The notes beneath the pieces were generated by a model. The model saw nothing but the letters and a program-made list of their open reading frames with translations, did no database searches and was not told the DNA's origin. Position numbers and translations under genes: made by a program. Of a DNA stretch of 61,089 nucleotides, positions 39,799 to 50,216 are shown piece by piece (positions within the stretch are counted from its first letter, which is position 1; the number at the start of each line of letters is the position of its first letter). The DNA is from Fusibacillus kribbianus (lineage in GTDB: Bacteria > Bacillota > Clostridia > Lachnospirales > Lachnospiraceae): NCBI RefSeq assembly GCF_030053595.1, contig NZ_JASGBQ010000017.1:1-61089 (forward strand), read 5' to 3'.

Positions 39799-40803
39799 AT
39801 GGCAGGCAGAAGGAGGGCATTTTGTATGGAGTGCAGAAAAGAAACAGCATATGCGCTTCATAAAACGCCGATAACGAAAACTATTCGAGAAAAGGAGTAT
39901 CAGTTTCTAATAACAACAGCACATTGCAAAGAATGCGGATGTGAGGTTGGAATAAAAGGAATCCTTGATTACAATGCAAAAGAAATCGACGAACAATTTC
40001 GTAAGTCAGAAGGAATCGTTTCATTAGAGGAAGTTGAAAAACTGGGTAAGATTTACAATTTAGGAAAGGCGCCTCTGTCAATTGCGCTTGGCTTTGGAGA
40101 AGTGACAATAACTCGTTATCTTGCGGGACAGATTCCTTCAAAAGAATACTCTGATATTATAAGAGCAGCATTATCTGATACGAAGGTAATGAAAGGTTTA
40201 CTGGAAAGCAATAAGGATAAGCTTGCAGAAGCTGCTTACAAAAAAGCCATGTCTGCGATAGATGAATTAGATGCATTATTCAGTGTACCGTCGAAAATGT
40301 TGATGGTTATTTCTTATGTATTTGAACAATTAGGAGAGGTAACCCCGTTGGCATTACAGAAAATTTTATATTTTATTCAGGGATTATATTTTTCCAGATA
40401 CGGAAAACCGTTGTTTAACGATAATTGTCAGGCATGGGTTCATGGTCCGGTATATGCGGAAATTTACGATATGTTTAGTAGCTTTAGATATGATCCTATT
40501 GACGATCCCAGGTTTGAATTGTTAAAGGGAAAATCAACTAATCTTGATGAAAAAGAAAGAGAAGTTATAGATCTTGTAGTCAATACATTTGGAATGTATG
40601 GTGGAAAAGTTCTTGAAAGAATAACCCATAAAGAAGATCCATGGATTGATGCACGAGAAGGATATTCGGAGAACGAACCTTCTCATGAAGAGATTTCAAA
40701 AGAATCTATTAAAGAATACTTTGTTTCTGTTAGAGAAAAATACGATTTAAACACGGAAACAGGTATTATGGACTATATCCAAAATATGCTTATTTCATCA
40801 TAG
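39799..40803 (+). CDS. Antitoxin with MqsA-type zinc finger, HTH and Panacea (SocA/DUF4065) domains
   Basis: 334 residues in three parts. A zinc finger with Cys9-x2-Cys12 and Cys43-x2-Cys46 comes first. An HTH follows (about residues 88-112, LGKAPLSIALGFGEVTITRY). The C-terminal DUF4065/Panacea-like domain (about 165-330) has TPLALQKILYFIQGLYFSRYGKPLF and QAWVHGPVYAEIYDMF. Such proteins neutralise neighbouring toxins and repress their own operon. It is 27 bp downstream of the toxin gene. Confidence 0.85.
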   Translation: MAGRRRAFCMECRKETAYALHKTPITKTIREKEYQFLITTAHCKECGCEVGIKGILDYNAKEIDEQFRKSEGIVSLEEVEKLGKIYNLGKAPLSIALGFGEVTITRYLAGQIPSKEYSDIIRAALSDTKVMKGLLESNKDKLAEAAYKKAMSAIDELDALFSVPSKMLMVISYVFEQLGEVTPLALQKILYFIQGLYFSRYGKPLFNDNCQAWVHGPVYAEIYDMFSSFRYDPIDDPRFELLKGKSTNLDEKEREVIDLVVNTFGMYGGKVLERITHKEDPWIDAREGYSENEPSHEEISKESIKEYFVSVREKYDLNTETGIMDYIQNMLISS

Positions 40804-40873
40804 GTTGTTCAGACGTTTGTCTTTACAATAGAAAAAGCCGGGTATAACCGGCTAATCCCTTGCCAAAGATGTG

Positions 40874-40915
40874 CTCTTTGACATATTAACTTTGCAAATT
40901 AATAATATCAAAGAG
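40874..40915 (+). promoter_or_regulatory. Promoter between inverted repeats, upstream of a 44-residue gene
   Basis: CTCTTTGA (40874-40881) and TCAAAGAG (40908-40915) are perfect inverted repeats. Between them lie TTGACA (40878-40883, overlapping the left arm), a 17-bp spacer and AATAAT. A regulator binding the arms would block RNA polymerase. The hairpin GCCGG/CCGGC at about 40836-40850 just upstream may end the antitoxin transcript. Confidence 0.6.
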
Positions 40916-40958
40916 ACGATCCTTTAGCAAGGAGAACTTGCGAAGGGAGGGAAAAAAT

Positions 40959-41093
40959 ATGGCTAAAACAGTCCATCATGGTGGTAAAGTTGGCGCAGCT
41001 GGAAAAACCTTGGCTAGTAATTCTTCTAGCAAATCAGCGAAAAGCAAAGCAGGCACAATCTTAGCAAACCATAAGAATTCATGTCATAAATAA
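40959..41093 (+). CDS. Small basic Gly/Ser/Ala/Lys-rich protein, unknown function
   Basis: 44 residues, starting MAKTVHHGGKVGAAGKTLAS and ending SKAGTILANHKNSCHK. It is strongly basic, low in hydrophobic residues and without a membrane helix. A very good ribosome site (GGGAGGG) precedes the ATG by 7 nt, and its own promoter lies upstream. A hairpin terminator (41202-41240) is about 110 nt downstream, so it forms a separate transcription unit. It was too short for the usual ORF cut-off. No family is recognised with confidence. Confidence 0.7.
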   Translation: MAKTVHHGGKVGAAGKTLASNSSSKSAKSKAGTILANHKNSCHK

Positions 41094-41201
41094 TATGGCA
41101 AAAACCGCTGGATATTGTCATGCAAATGGTGAAAGCCTTTGTGGTATTGGCGGAGGGCTGTGTGTTAGATCGGATTATGTTAGGGACGCCAGCTTATTAT
41201 T

Positions 41202-41240
41202 GCGGAAGGTTTTTTACAAAATCTTCCGCATTTCTTTTTT
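41202..41240 (+). terminator. Terminator upstream of the topoisomerase remnant
   Basis: GCGGAAG (41202-41208) pairs with CTTCCGC (41223-41229), followed by a T-rich tail ending in T6. The 108 nt between the small gene and this hairpin hold no credible frame. Confidence 0.8.
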
Positions 41241-41257
41241 GAGGAGGTGATGGCTGC

Positions 41258-43163
41258 TTGAGCAGCATAATCTATTTCGGGTCGATTTTCCTGTCCAAGG
41301 TCCTGGATAACGCCCTCAGTACAACAAAAACAATATTGATCCAGAGTAGTCGGTGGTTACTTGCAATTGCTGAGAAACCGAGTGTGGCGCGGTCAATTGC
41401 CAATGTCATCGGTGCCTACAAGCGGGAGGATGGTTATCTGGAGGGCTCCGGATATATTGTTTCCTGGTGTGTGGGACATCTGGTGGAGCTGGCACAGCCG
41501 CAAGCATATGATGAACGCCTTAGAAAATGGTGCATTGAGGATCTGCCGATTCTGCCGGATACCTGGAAATATCAGGTGTCAGACGGTACGAAGAAGCAGT
41601 TTTTTATTTTGAAAAAGCTCATGGAGAGAAAGGATGTGACAGGGATCGTGGCTGCGACTGATGCAGGGCGGGAAGGCGAGCTGATTTTTCGCCTGGCCTA
41701 TGAGCAGGCCGGATGTAAGAAACCATTCAAGCGATTATGGATCAGTTCCATGGAGGACAGTGCCATCCGGGATGGTTTTGAAAATCTGAGAAATGGCCAT
41801 GATTTTGATCTTCTCTATGAAGCCGCGCAGGCAAGGTCCTGGGCGGACTGGCTGGTAGGCATAAACGGAACCCGGCTGTTTACCGGGCTTTATGACAGGA
41901 AGGTGAAAGTTGGCCGTGTTCAGACACCGATACTTGCCATGCTTGTTGAAAGGCAGAAGCAGATCAATGGCTTTCAAAAGCAGAAATACTGGAACGTGCA
42001 TCTGGATCTGGACGGCCTGGATGTGGTGAAGGAAAAAATATTTGATCGGGCAGAAATGGAGACACTTGTTGAAAAATGTCAGAATCAGTCGGCAACGGTT
42101 ACCTGCGCCAGGAGTATGGAAAAGACTGTCAGTCCGCCAAAGCTATATGATCTGACTACGCTTCAGAGGGAAGCCAACCGTTACTATGGATATACAGCCA
42201 AAAAAACGCTGGAATATACCCAGAGCCTGTATGAGAAAAAGTTGGTGACGTATCCGAGAACGGACAGCCAGTTTCTGACGGAAGACATGGCTTCTACCGC
42301 AGAGCGGATGGTCCATAGGGTGAAGCGGGTGTTTGACATGTTTCGTCAAAGTTCGGCAGAAATTGATATATGCCGGGTTTTAAATAACAGCAAGGTGTCC
42401 GATCACCATGCCATTATCCCGACGGCAGAAATTGAAAAGCAGGATCTGTCTGTGCTTTCTGAGGGAGAGCGGGATATTTTGCTGCTGATTTCTGTGCGGC
42501 TTTTGATGGCAACCGGAGTGAAGCAGCGGATCTCGGAAACAGAGATCAAGGTCAGCTGCGGAGGGGAGGAGTTTTTTGCAAAAGGGAAAACAGCTGATCC
42601 CCACGGAGGATGGGATTGCCCTGGTACAGGTTTTACCGGAGGCGGTAAAGTCACCAAAGCTCACCGCTGATTGGGAGAACGCATTAAAGCAGATTGAGAA
42701 AGGAGCGATTTCAAAGGAAGAATTCATGTCCGGAATCACGGATATGGTGAAAGCATTGGTGACGAAATACGGAGGCGCAGAAAGAAAACGGGAAAATCCG
42801 TTTTCCGAAAGTGACAGTGGAAGGTCGCAGCGGGAGGTGATAGGAATATGTCCCCGCTGCGGGTCTTCTGTTTTTGAGGGAACGAAGAGTTTCTTTTGCA
42901 GCAGCAGAGCGTGCAGCTTTTGACTTTGGAAGGAAAACAAATGGCTGGCCTCCATGAGAAAGAAGCTCACGAAGAAGATGGCCGTCGCCTTGTTGAAGGA
43001 CGGCCGTGTGCACGTATCCGGATTTTACTCCGAGAGGAAAGAACGCAATTTTGATGCGGATCTTGTGATGGAAGATACCGGAGAGCGTGTGAACTACTCA
43101 TTGGATTTTAGCGGCAAGAAAGCCGCTAAGCATATACCTCCCTTTCAAGTATTGATACCGTGA
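41258..43163 (+). pseudogene. topB: Decayed DNA topoisomerase III of conjugative-element type
   Basis: Three frame segments together give one type IA topoisomerase. The first (41258-42670) has the TOPRIM motifs LLAIAEKPSVARSIA and AATDAGREGELIFRLA and the catalytic Tyr in LVTYPRTDSQFLTED. A frameshift near 42590 moves the sequence to a second frame (42576-42923) with a zinc-ribbon (CPRCGSSVFEGTKSFFC). An in-frame TGA at 42921 interrupts it, after which the same frame continues to 43163 (LTKKMAVALLKDGRVHVSGF). The first 33 residues also look foreign. TopB of this type is a hallmark gene of clostridial ICEs. Confidence 0.9.
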
Positions 43164-43403
43164 TATCCACCAACGATTATCATCGTAGACTTGATTGAAA
43201 TAAGAACTCTCGGACTGCTGAGCAGCCACCGGCGCATCCAGCTATAAACAATTCAGATAAAGGTAACGGCAATACACTCCATCAAGTAGTCAAGCTACAG
43301 GGAAAAATCAATTGTCCACAGTATCTGAGTTGTATTGAACCACGATATAAAACGAAAGGAAATATGGTGTATCTGCTTCTGACTACATCATACAAGGAAC
43401 AAA
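43164..43403. other. Gap without recognisable feature
   Basis: No credible frame, RNA or strong hairpin is seen between the topoisomerase remnant and the HTH fragment. This is probably decayed element DNA. Confidence 0.4.
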
Positions 43404-43490
43404 ATGAAACAAGAAAAAGTTGGAAGTTTTCTTAAAGAGCTTCGAAAAGAAAAGAATATTACACAGGAACAGTTGGCAGAAAGCATGTGA
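43404..43490 (+). pseudogene. Fragment of an XRE-type HTH regulator
   Basis: 28 codons encode MKQEKVGSFLKELRKEKNIT followed by QEQLAESM, the standard first half of a Cro/C1-type helix-turn-helix, and then TGA. The recognition helix is missing. An AAGG ribosome site is present upstream, at 43388-43395. The rest of the gene is absent, so this is a remnant. Confidence 0.7.
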
Positions 43491-43663
43491 TTGATGGCGC
43501 GTTTTGGTTTGAGTAGGAAAAACATGGGAAGTTAGCAATAAAACATTACGCGAGTAAACTCGCATAAGATGATTTCCACTTCCCAGACATCTGATTTCCA
43601 GATTTCCGGAAGTGCGATTTCATCGCACAAGAATATTCAAATTGTTTTTGGAATTAGGCATTC

Positions 43664-43702
43664 GTTAAAAAAGGCTGCACACAATTTTGTATGCAGCCGA
43701 AT
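43664..43702 (-). terminator. Terminator of the hdeD gene
   Basis: On the minus strand GGCTGCATAC is paired with GTGTGCAGCC, followed by T6. It lies about 55 bp beyond the hdeD stop. Confidence 0.75.
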
Positions 43703-43756
43703 CTATATGAAGAGGTGCCTTTTTTCCTCCTTGGCAATGTTATTTTTTGTTATATT

Positions 43757-44290
43757 TTACATCCAGAAGCGATTGGAAAAGCATCCACGCATGACAGATA
43801 CAATACCCTGTAGGATCAGGAAAAATCCGATTACCCAGGCCATAGCTGCAATACTTGCAAATGGATGTGTGAATGACAGAAAACCAATCACAGTCAGAAG
43901 GATTCCAAGTACTGTAAACCAGCCCCAGCCCTTTACTCCCAGTTTTTGAAGGTCAAAGGAATTAACCAGTTTGGTGATACCTGAAAAAATCAGCCACATT
44001 CCTAAAATAAAGGAAATAGTCATTGCTGTAAACCATCCATTTCCCAAAATGAATAAAGACATCAGTACGGTTAGAATGCCGTCAGCAAGAAACCAGCCAG
44101 ATCCTGCCATATAATCATGACCGGCTGCAAATATCACAATATCTATAATGCCGGAAAACATCATGGCAACTCCAAAGATAATGGGAAGACCATAAAGAAT
44201 TTTTCCGGGATTCCTCAAACATCCGATCCCGGTTATAATCAGAAAGATTCCGGCTAAAATCCATAATACTCTTGATGTCGTTTTACTCAT
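43757..44290 (-). CDS. HdeD family (DUF308) membrane protein
   Basis: 177 residues, six short hydrophobic helices in pairs, typical of HdeD: WILAGIFLIITGIGCL, LPIIFGVAMMFSGIIDIVIF, WFLADGILTVLMSLFIL, MTISFILGMWLIFSGITKLV, and a last WVIGFFLILQGIVSV. The family is linked to acid and general stress resistance in enterobacteria. It is 72 bp downstream of hsp20 on the same strand, so it may share the CIRCE-controlled transcript. Confidence 0.88.
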   Translation of the reverse strand: MSKTTSRVLWILAGIFLIITGIGCLRNPGKILYGLPIIFGVAMMFSGIIDIVIFAAGHDYMAGSGWFLADGILTVLMSLFILGNGWFTAMTISFILGMWLIFSGITKLVNSFDLQKLGVKGWGWFTVLGILLTVIGFLSFTHPFASIAAMAWVIGFFLILQGIVSVMRGCFSNRFWM

Positions 44291-44362
44291 ATCAAAAACC
44301 TCTTTTCCGATTGCATTTGGCTTTTAAAACAGGCAGGGGTTTTATTCCCTGCCCGTTTGAGA

Positions 44363-44803
44363 TTAACCTTCGATGGAAATATAATGTGAGTTGTTTTCTA
44401 CTGCCTTCTGCTCTTTTGGAACAGTAAAGGAAAGAATACCATTTTCAAATTTCGGATGGATGTCTTCTCTCTGAACATTATTTCCTACATAAAAGCTTCT
44501 GCTTACATTTCCGGTATAACGCTCGCGGCGGATATATTTTCCTTCCTTATCTTTTTCATCTTTATCCAGACCTTTTGCTGCACTTACAGTTACATAACCG
44601 TTTTCAAGCTGGATCTGAATCTCGTCTTTCTTAAATCCAGGAAGATCAATTGCCACTTCGTAAGCGTTGTCTTTTTCCTTCACATCAGTCTTCATGATAT
44701 GGGGAGTATGTTTTCCATACAATTTTTTATCGATGTCCGGAAAAGCAAAATCATCCATAAAATCATCAAATAAATTTTCTCCAAAAATACTAGGCATTAA
44801 CAT
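44363..44803 (-). CDS. Small heat shock protein Hsp20 (alpha-crystallin type)
   Basis: 146 residues. The alpha-crystallin domain spans about residues 35-135 (KEKDNAYEVAIDLPGFKKDE, then VQREDIHPKFENGILSFTVPKE). The N-terminal arm MLMPSIFGENLFDDFMDDFAF resembles clostridial Hsp18. It is an ATP-independent holdase. The start follows AAAGGAG. A CIRCE operator and promoter lie 130 bp upstream. Confidence 0.95.
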   Translation of the reverse strand: MLMPSIFGENLFDDFMDDFAFPDIDKKLYGKHTPHIMKTDVKEKDNAYEVAIDLPGFKKDEIQIQLENGYVTVSAAKGLDKDEKDKEGKYIRRERYTGNVSRSFYVGNNVQREDIHPKFENGILSFTVPKEQKAVENNSHYISIEG

Positions 44804-44918
44804 AAGTCATATCTCCTTTCATGACATAAACTAAAGTTTGCACTATCGGAGAAACCCGAAGTGTTGATTTATGAATATCAGGAAGAAAAATCATATTCTC
44901 TTTCTTTGTTCTATGTGT

Positions 44919-44960
44919 AATATAACATATGAATTAGCACTCGTCAATAGAGAGTGCTAA
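44919..44960 (-). promoter_or_regulatory. CIRCE (HrcA) operator and promoter of hsp20
   Basis: TTAGCACTC (44934-44942), a 9-nt spacer and GAGTGCTAA (44952-44960) are a perfect CIRCE element. On the minus strand the -35 TTGACG (44947-44942) starts in the CIRCE spacer and reaches into its arm; after a 17-bp spacer the -10 TATATT follows (44924-44919). HrcA bound here would cover the promoter. No hrcA gene is in the window, so the host's copy must act. Confidence 0.93.
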
Positions 44961-45143
44961 TAATTACGTGAAGATTTTGTGAACTTTGCGAAATAAAATA
45001 ATTACTGATATTAGATTCAGCGGAATAGATTCCAGATGTTAATCATTAATTAAGAGGAAACAAAAAAGTCGTTTAAAATTAAATGGTGACGAATTATTAA
45101 ACTTGTGATAGAATGAAAAAAACATTGAAAGAAGCTGAACTAA

Positions 45144-45575
45144 ATGGATACACAAATTGATATCATATTGCAGGGAGGACAATTTAAAAAGCTGTTAGAG
45201 GAACAGAGCGTTGAATTACGAGAAAAATATGATATGAAAAGAGCAGAACTGGAGATATTATACTTCCTGTCAAAATGCGGAACACATAATACCTCTACGG
45301 ATATCCACCATCAGTTGATGATGAACCGTGGACATATTTCGCAGGCAGTTGACAGTCTCTGCAGGAGAAATTATCTTATTGCGATACCGGATAAGAATGA
45401 TAGAAGATATATTCATTATGAAATATCTGATTATGCGAAGGATCTGGTAACAGAAATGACGAAGAGAAGGGAAGCAATGAACGGGATGATTTTAAAAGGT
45501 GTGTCGGAAGAAGAATTGAAGGTTTTTCGGGAAGTATCGGAAAAAATCAGGAAAAATATAAGTGAATTAATTTAG
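45144..45575 (+). CDS. MarR family transcriptional regulator
   Basis: 143 residues. A winged helix is visible (ELEILYFLSKCGTHNTSTDI, MMNRGHISQAVDSLCRRNYL, IPDKNDRRYIHYEISDYAKDL). It is divergent from hsp20 and upstream of groES. A terminator separates it from groES, so it is its own transcription unit. The ligand is unknown; a role controlling the neighbouring stress genes is inferred from position. Confidence 0.88.
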   Translation: MDTQIDIILQGGQFKKLLEEQSVELREKYDMKRAELEILYFLSKCGTHNTSTDIHHQLMMNRGHISQAVDSLCRRNYLIAIPDKNDRRYIHYEISDYAKDLVTEMTKRREAMNGMILKGVSEEELKVFREVSEKIRKNISELI

Positions 45576-45582
45576 ATGATCA

Positions 45583-45624
45583 AAAGATGCAAAGTAATGG
45601 TTAAGGTGCTTCGCATCTTTTTTA
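45583..45624 (+). terminator. Terminator after the first MarR gene
   Basis: AAAGATGC pairs with GCATCTTT around a 22-nt loop, with T6 at the end. It closes the MarR gene just before the groESL promoter. Confidence 0.75.
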
Positions 45625-45642
45625 AATTATTTTGGAAACCTA

Positions 45643-45763
45643 TTGACAAGAGAAATACAGGTGATATAATACTTTAAAAATAAATAATTTAAAAATAAAA
45701 CATGTTTCGCGAGAAACATATTTTTTGCGAAACACGATGGCACTCAACAAGCAAGAGTGCTAA
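45643..45763 (+). promoter_or_regulatory. groESL promoter with parS-like palindrome and CIRCE
   Basis: TTGACA (45643-45648), a 16-bp spacer and TATAAT (45665-45670). Downstream is TGTTTCGCGAGAAACA (45703-45718), 14 of 16 identical to parS, and an inverted copy GCGAAACA at 45726-45733. A CIRCE element follows: ATGGCACTC (two mismatches), 9 nt, GAGTGCTAA (45737-45763). HrcA control is expected. What binds the TGTTTCGC repeats is unknown. Confidence 0.85.
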
Positions 45764-45786
45764 CAAAAGAAAGGCAGGTTATTCAT

Positions 45787-47713
<1,927 letters not shown>

Positions 47714-47735
47714 AGAGAACAGGTAAAATCAAATC

Positions 47736-47792
47736 ATTGGCGAGCAACAAAATGGGGAGATGGCTGGTACATCTCCTCTTTTTGTTCGCTTC
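47736..47792 (+). terminator. Terminator of groESL
   Basis: GCGAGCAACAAAA pairs imperfectly with TTTTTGTTCGC and GGGGAGATG with CATCTCCTC around GCTGGTA, followed by TTCTGTTTTT. Confidence 0.75.
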
Positions 47793-47818
47793 TGTTTTTA
47801 TGTGAAATGAGGTCCATT

Positions 47819-48322
47819 ATGAAATATGCAGTTATATATCAGTCAAAAAGTGGCAATACACGTTTAATAGCAGAAAAGATCTATGGTGCTTTAAATACAG
47901 AGGATAAAACAATTGTAGATATTGATACAGAGCAGGATATACCTGCGGCGGATGTCTATCTGATCGGGTTTGGAATTCATGGTTATTCCTGCAGCATGGA
48001 TATCTCAGATGTATTTGAGCAGATTACAGGCGGAAAATATGCAGTGTTCGTTACCTGCGGTTATGTGCCGACAGAACAATATAAAGAAAAGCTTGAAAAA
48101 AATCTTGAAGTCTGGTACCCGGACGAGGGAGAGTATCTGGGAATGTTTCTCTGTCAGGGGAATGTGGAGTCAGATAGAAGGAAAATTATGATCAGCCAGA
48201 TGCCAAGTAAAGAAAAAGAGATGCAGCAGATGTTTCGACTGGGAAATACCCATCCGGATGAAGAAGATCTGGAAAATGCGGTTGATTTTGCCATTAAAAT
48301 TCAGGCAGAAATTGGGAATTAA
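47819..48322 (+). CDS. Flavodoxin-domain protein
   Basis: 167 residues. The FMN phosphate-binding loop YQSKSGNTRLIAEKI is at residues 7-21, and two further loops (GFGIHGYSCS, VTCGYVP) complete a flavodoxin fold. The C-terminus from about residue 120 is an added helical part. It is a cytosolic electron carrier or NAD(P)H-linked reductase; partners are unknown. It starts about 100 bp after groEL, beyond a terminator. Confidence 0.85.
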   Translation: MKYAVIYQSKSGNTRLIAEKIYGALNTEDKTIVDIDTEQDIPAADVYLIGFGIHGYSCSMDISDVFEQITGGKYAVFVTCGYVPTEQYKEKLEKNLEVWYPDEGEYLGMFLCQGNVESDRRKIMISQMPSKEKEMQQMFRLGNTHPDEEDLENAVDFAIKIQAEIGN

Positions 48323-48373
48323 ATAAGAAAATAACATGTATTGATGTAAATAAAAAGAGAGGAGCGGTTGAAG

Positions 48374-48901
48374 ATGCCAGAGCAGAGAGAAATATTGAAT
48401 GCAAATGAAATCAGAAAGTTTACAAATGAATTAACCTATCGTCGGTATCTGATGAACAAAGGAAAAATACAGGAACTGTTTCGTAAAATGACACTTCAGG
48501 AGTATATTGCTTTGTATACTATAGAATCTGAGAGAGAAAATTCTCCGAATAATAATGGGAGAACGTATTTAAAGGATTTATCAGAAAAGATGCAGCTGAC
48601 AATACGGCAGGCATCAAAAATGGTAGAAAAGCTGAAAGATCGTGGACTGGTACTGTGGTCTTATGAAGGAAGCGGAAGTGAAGGAACATATGTGACTGTT
48701 ACAGAAACGGGACAGAAACTGTTTAAGGGTCAGGAAATGATTCTGAGAGAATGTTATGGAAAAGTGATCAACAAATTCGGAAAAGATAATTTGATCATGT
48801 TATTAAAAATGATGAAACAACTGGATAACCTGATGTGCAGCGAAATAAAAGGGATGGGAGAGGTCGATTCGTATGGGAGAGCTGATGAAGCGGATGAATG
48901 A
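48374..48901 (+). CDS. Second MarR-like winged-helix regulator
   Basis: 175 residues. A winged-helix part is seen at TLQEYIALYTIESE, RTYLKDLSEKMQLTIRQASK and MVEKLKDRGLVLWSYEGSGS, followed by a long C-terminal helix. The start at 48374 has GAGGAG upstream. It overlaps the citrate synthase gene by 29 bp, so the two are translationally linked and the regulator may control its own operon. Confidence 0.82.
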   Translation: MPEQREILNANEIRKFTNELTYRRYLMNKGKIQELFRKMTLQEYIALYTIESERENSPNNNGRTYLKDLSEKMQLTIRQASKMVEKLKDRGLVLWSYEGSGSEGTYVTVTETGQKLFKGQEMILRECYGKVINKFGKDNLIMLLKMMKQLDNLMCSEIKGMGEVDSYGRADEADE

Positions 48902-50216
48902 TTATGCTGTGCAGAATGAAGCTATCTGCCGGAAAAATGATCATATTGATCCTAGATTGTATGAAGAGTTTGGTGTTAACCGGGGGCTGCGGGATGAAAA
49001 TGGAAAAGGTGTGCTTACCGGTTTGACTAAGATTTCCCGTATTGTATCATCATGTGTGAAAGATGGAGAAAAAGTACCTTGTGACGGGGAATTGTGGTAT
49101 CGTGGATATAAGGTAGAAAAATTGATTGGCAATCTTGGAGAAGAACAGCTTGGTTTTGAAAAGATCGCTTATCTTCTGTTGATGGGGGAATTGCCTTCAG
49201 AAGATGAAGAAAAAAAGTTCCGGGAAGTGATTGGCACATGCAGAACGCTTCCAACGAACTTTACCAGAGATGTTATTATGAAGGCACCATCTGAGGATAT
49301 TATGAATTCAATGACAAGAAGTATTCTGACACTGGCTGCTTATGATAAAAAGGCAAAAGACATCAGCGTCAGTAATTCGTTGCGGCAGTGCATCCAACTG
49401 ATTAGTGAATTTCCACTCCTTGCTGTATATGCATATCATGCCTATAATCATTACGAAAAAAACCAGAGTATGTATATCCATAATCCGGATCCGAAACTGT
49501 CTACAGCTGAGAATCTTCTAATGATGCTCAGGCATGATCAGAAATACACACCGGTTGAAGCGAAAGTTCTGGATACTTCATTGATTCTTCATATGGAACA
49601 TGGCGGCGGAAATAATTCTACTTTTACAACCAGAGTGGTGACCTCTTCCGGTTCAGATACATATTCAACAATTGCTGCCGCTATGTCATCTTTGAAGGGA
49701 CCGAAGCATGGCGGCGCAAACATAAAAGTTGTGGAGATGATGGATAATATACGGGAAAATGTAAAGGATTTTTCTGATAAAGAAGAAATATCAGCATATC
49801 TTATGAAGATAATTGACAAACAGGTATTTGACAAAAAAGGGTTGATTTACGGAATGGGACATGCGGTGTATACATTGTCGGATCCAAGAGAAAGAGTATT
49901 TAAAAAATATGTGGAAGCACTGGCAAGAGAGAAAGGCCGGGAGAGCGATCTCCAGCTCTATGAGAATGCTGAAGTGATTGCACCTAAACTGATTGCAGAA
50001 AACAGAAATACTATAAAACGAGTGAGCCCGAATGTGGACTTTTACAGCGGATTTGTATATGACATGCTAGGCATTCCACGTGAATTATATACTGCGATTT
50101 TTGCAGTAGCGAGGGTAGTCGGGTGGAGTGCACATCGTATGGAAGAACTGATCTGCACAGATAAGATTATCCGTCCGGCTTATATGAGTGTTATGGAGGA
50201 AAAAGAAAAATGTTAG
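48873..50216 (+). CDS. Citrate/2-methylcitrate synthase
   Basis: 447 residues. It condenses oxaloacetate with acetyl-CoA (or propionyl-CoA). Catalytic regions are HMEHGGGNNSTFTTRVVTSSG (with the first His), KGPKHGGANIKV, and GMGHAVYTLSDPRERVF, with Asp in a later part near NVDFYSGFVYDMLGIP. It is the long clostridial form with about 60 extra N-terminal residues. It lies in a cluster with a MarR regulator and DUF445. Whether it feeds glutamate synthesis or a special stress role cannot be told. Confidence 0.93.
   Translation: MGELMKRMNDYAVQNEAICRKNDHIDPRLYEEFGVNRGLRDENGKGVLTGLTKISRIVSSCVKDGEKVPCDGELWYRGYKVEKLIGNLGEEQLGFEKIAYLLLMGELPSEDEEKKFREVIGTCRTLPTNFTRDVIMKAPSEDIMNSMTRSILTLAAYDKKAKDISVSNSLRQCIQLISEFPLLAVYAYHAYNHYEKNQSMYIHNPDPKLSTAENLLMMLRHDQKYTPVEAKVLDTSLILHMEHGGGNNSTFTTRVVTSSGSDTYSTIAAAMSSLKGPKHGGANIKVVEMMDNIRENVKDFSDKEEISAYLMKIIDKQVFDKKGLIYGMGHAVYTLSDPRERVFKKYVEALAREKGRESDLQLYENAEVIAPKLIAENRNTIKRVSPNVDFYSGFVYDMLGIPRELYTAIFAVARVVGWSAHRMEELICTDKIIRPAYMSVMEEKEKC

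Noticed and set aside
42921-42923. Selenocysteine (TGA) readthrough in the topoisomerase
   Set aside because: The codon is near a zinc ribbon, but the gene also has a frameshift and foreign N-terminus, and no selenocysteine insertion hairpin is evident. Decay is simpler.
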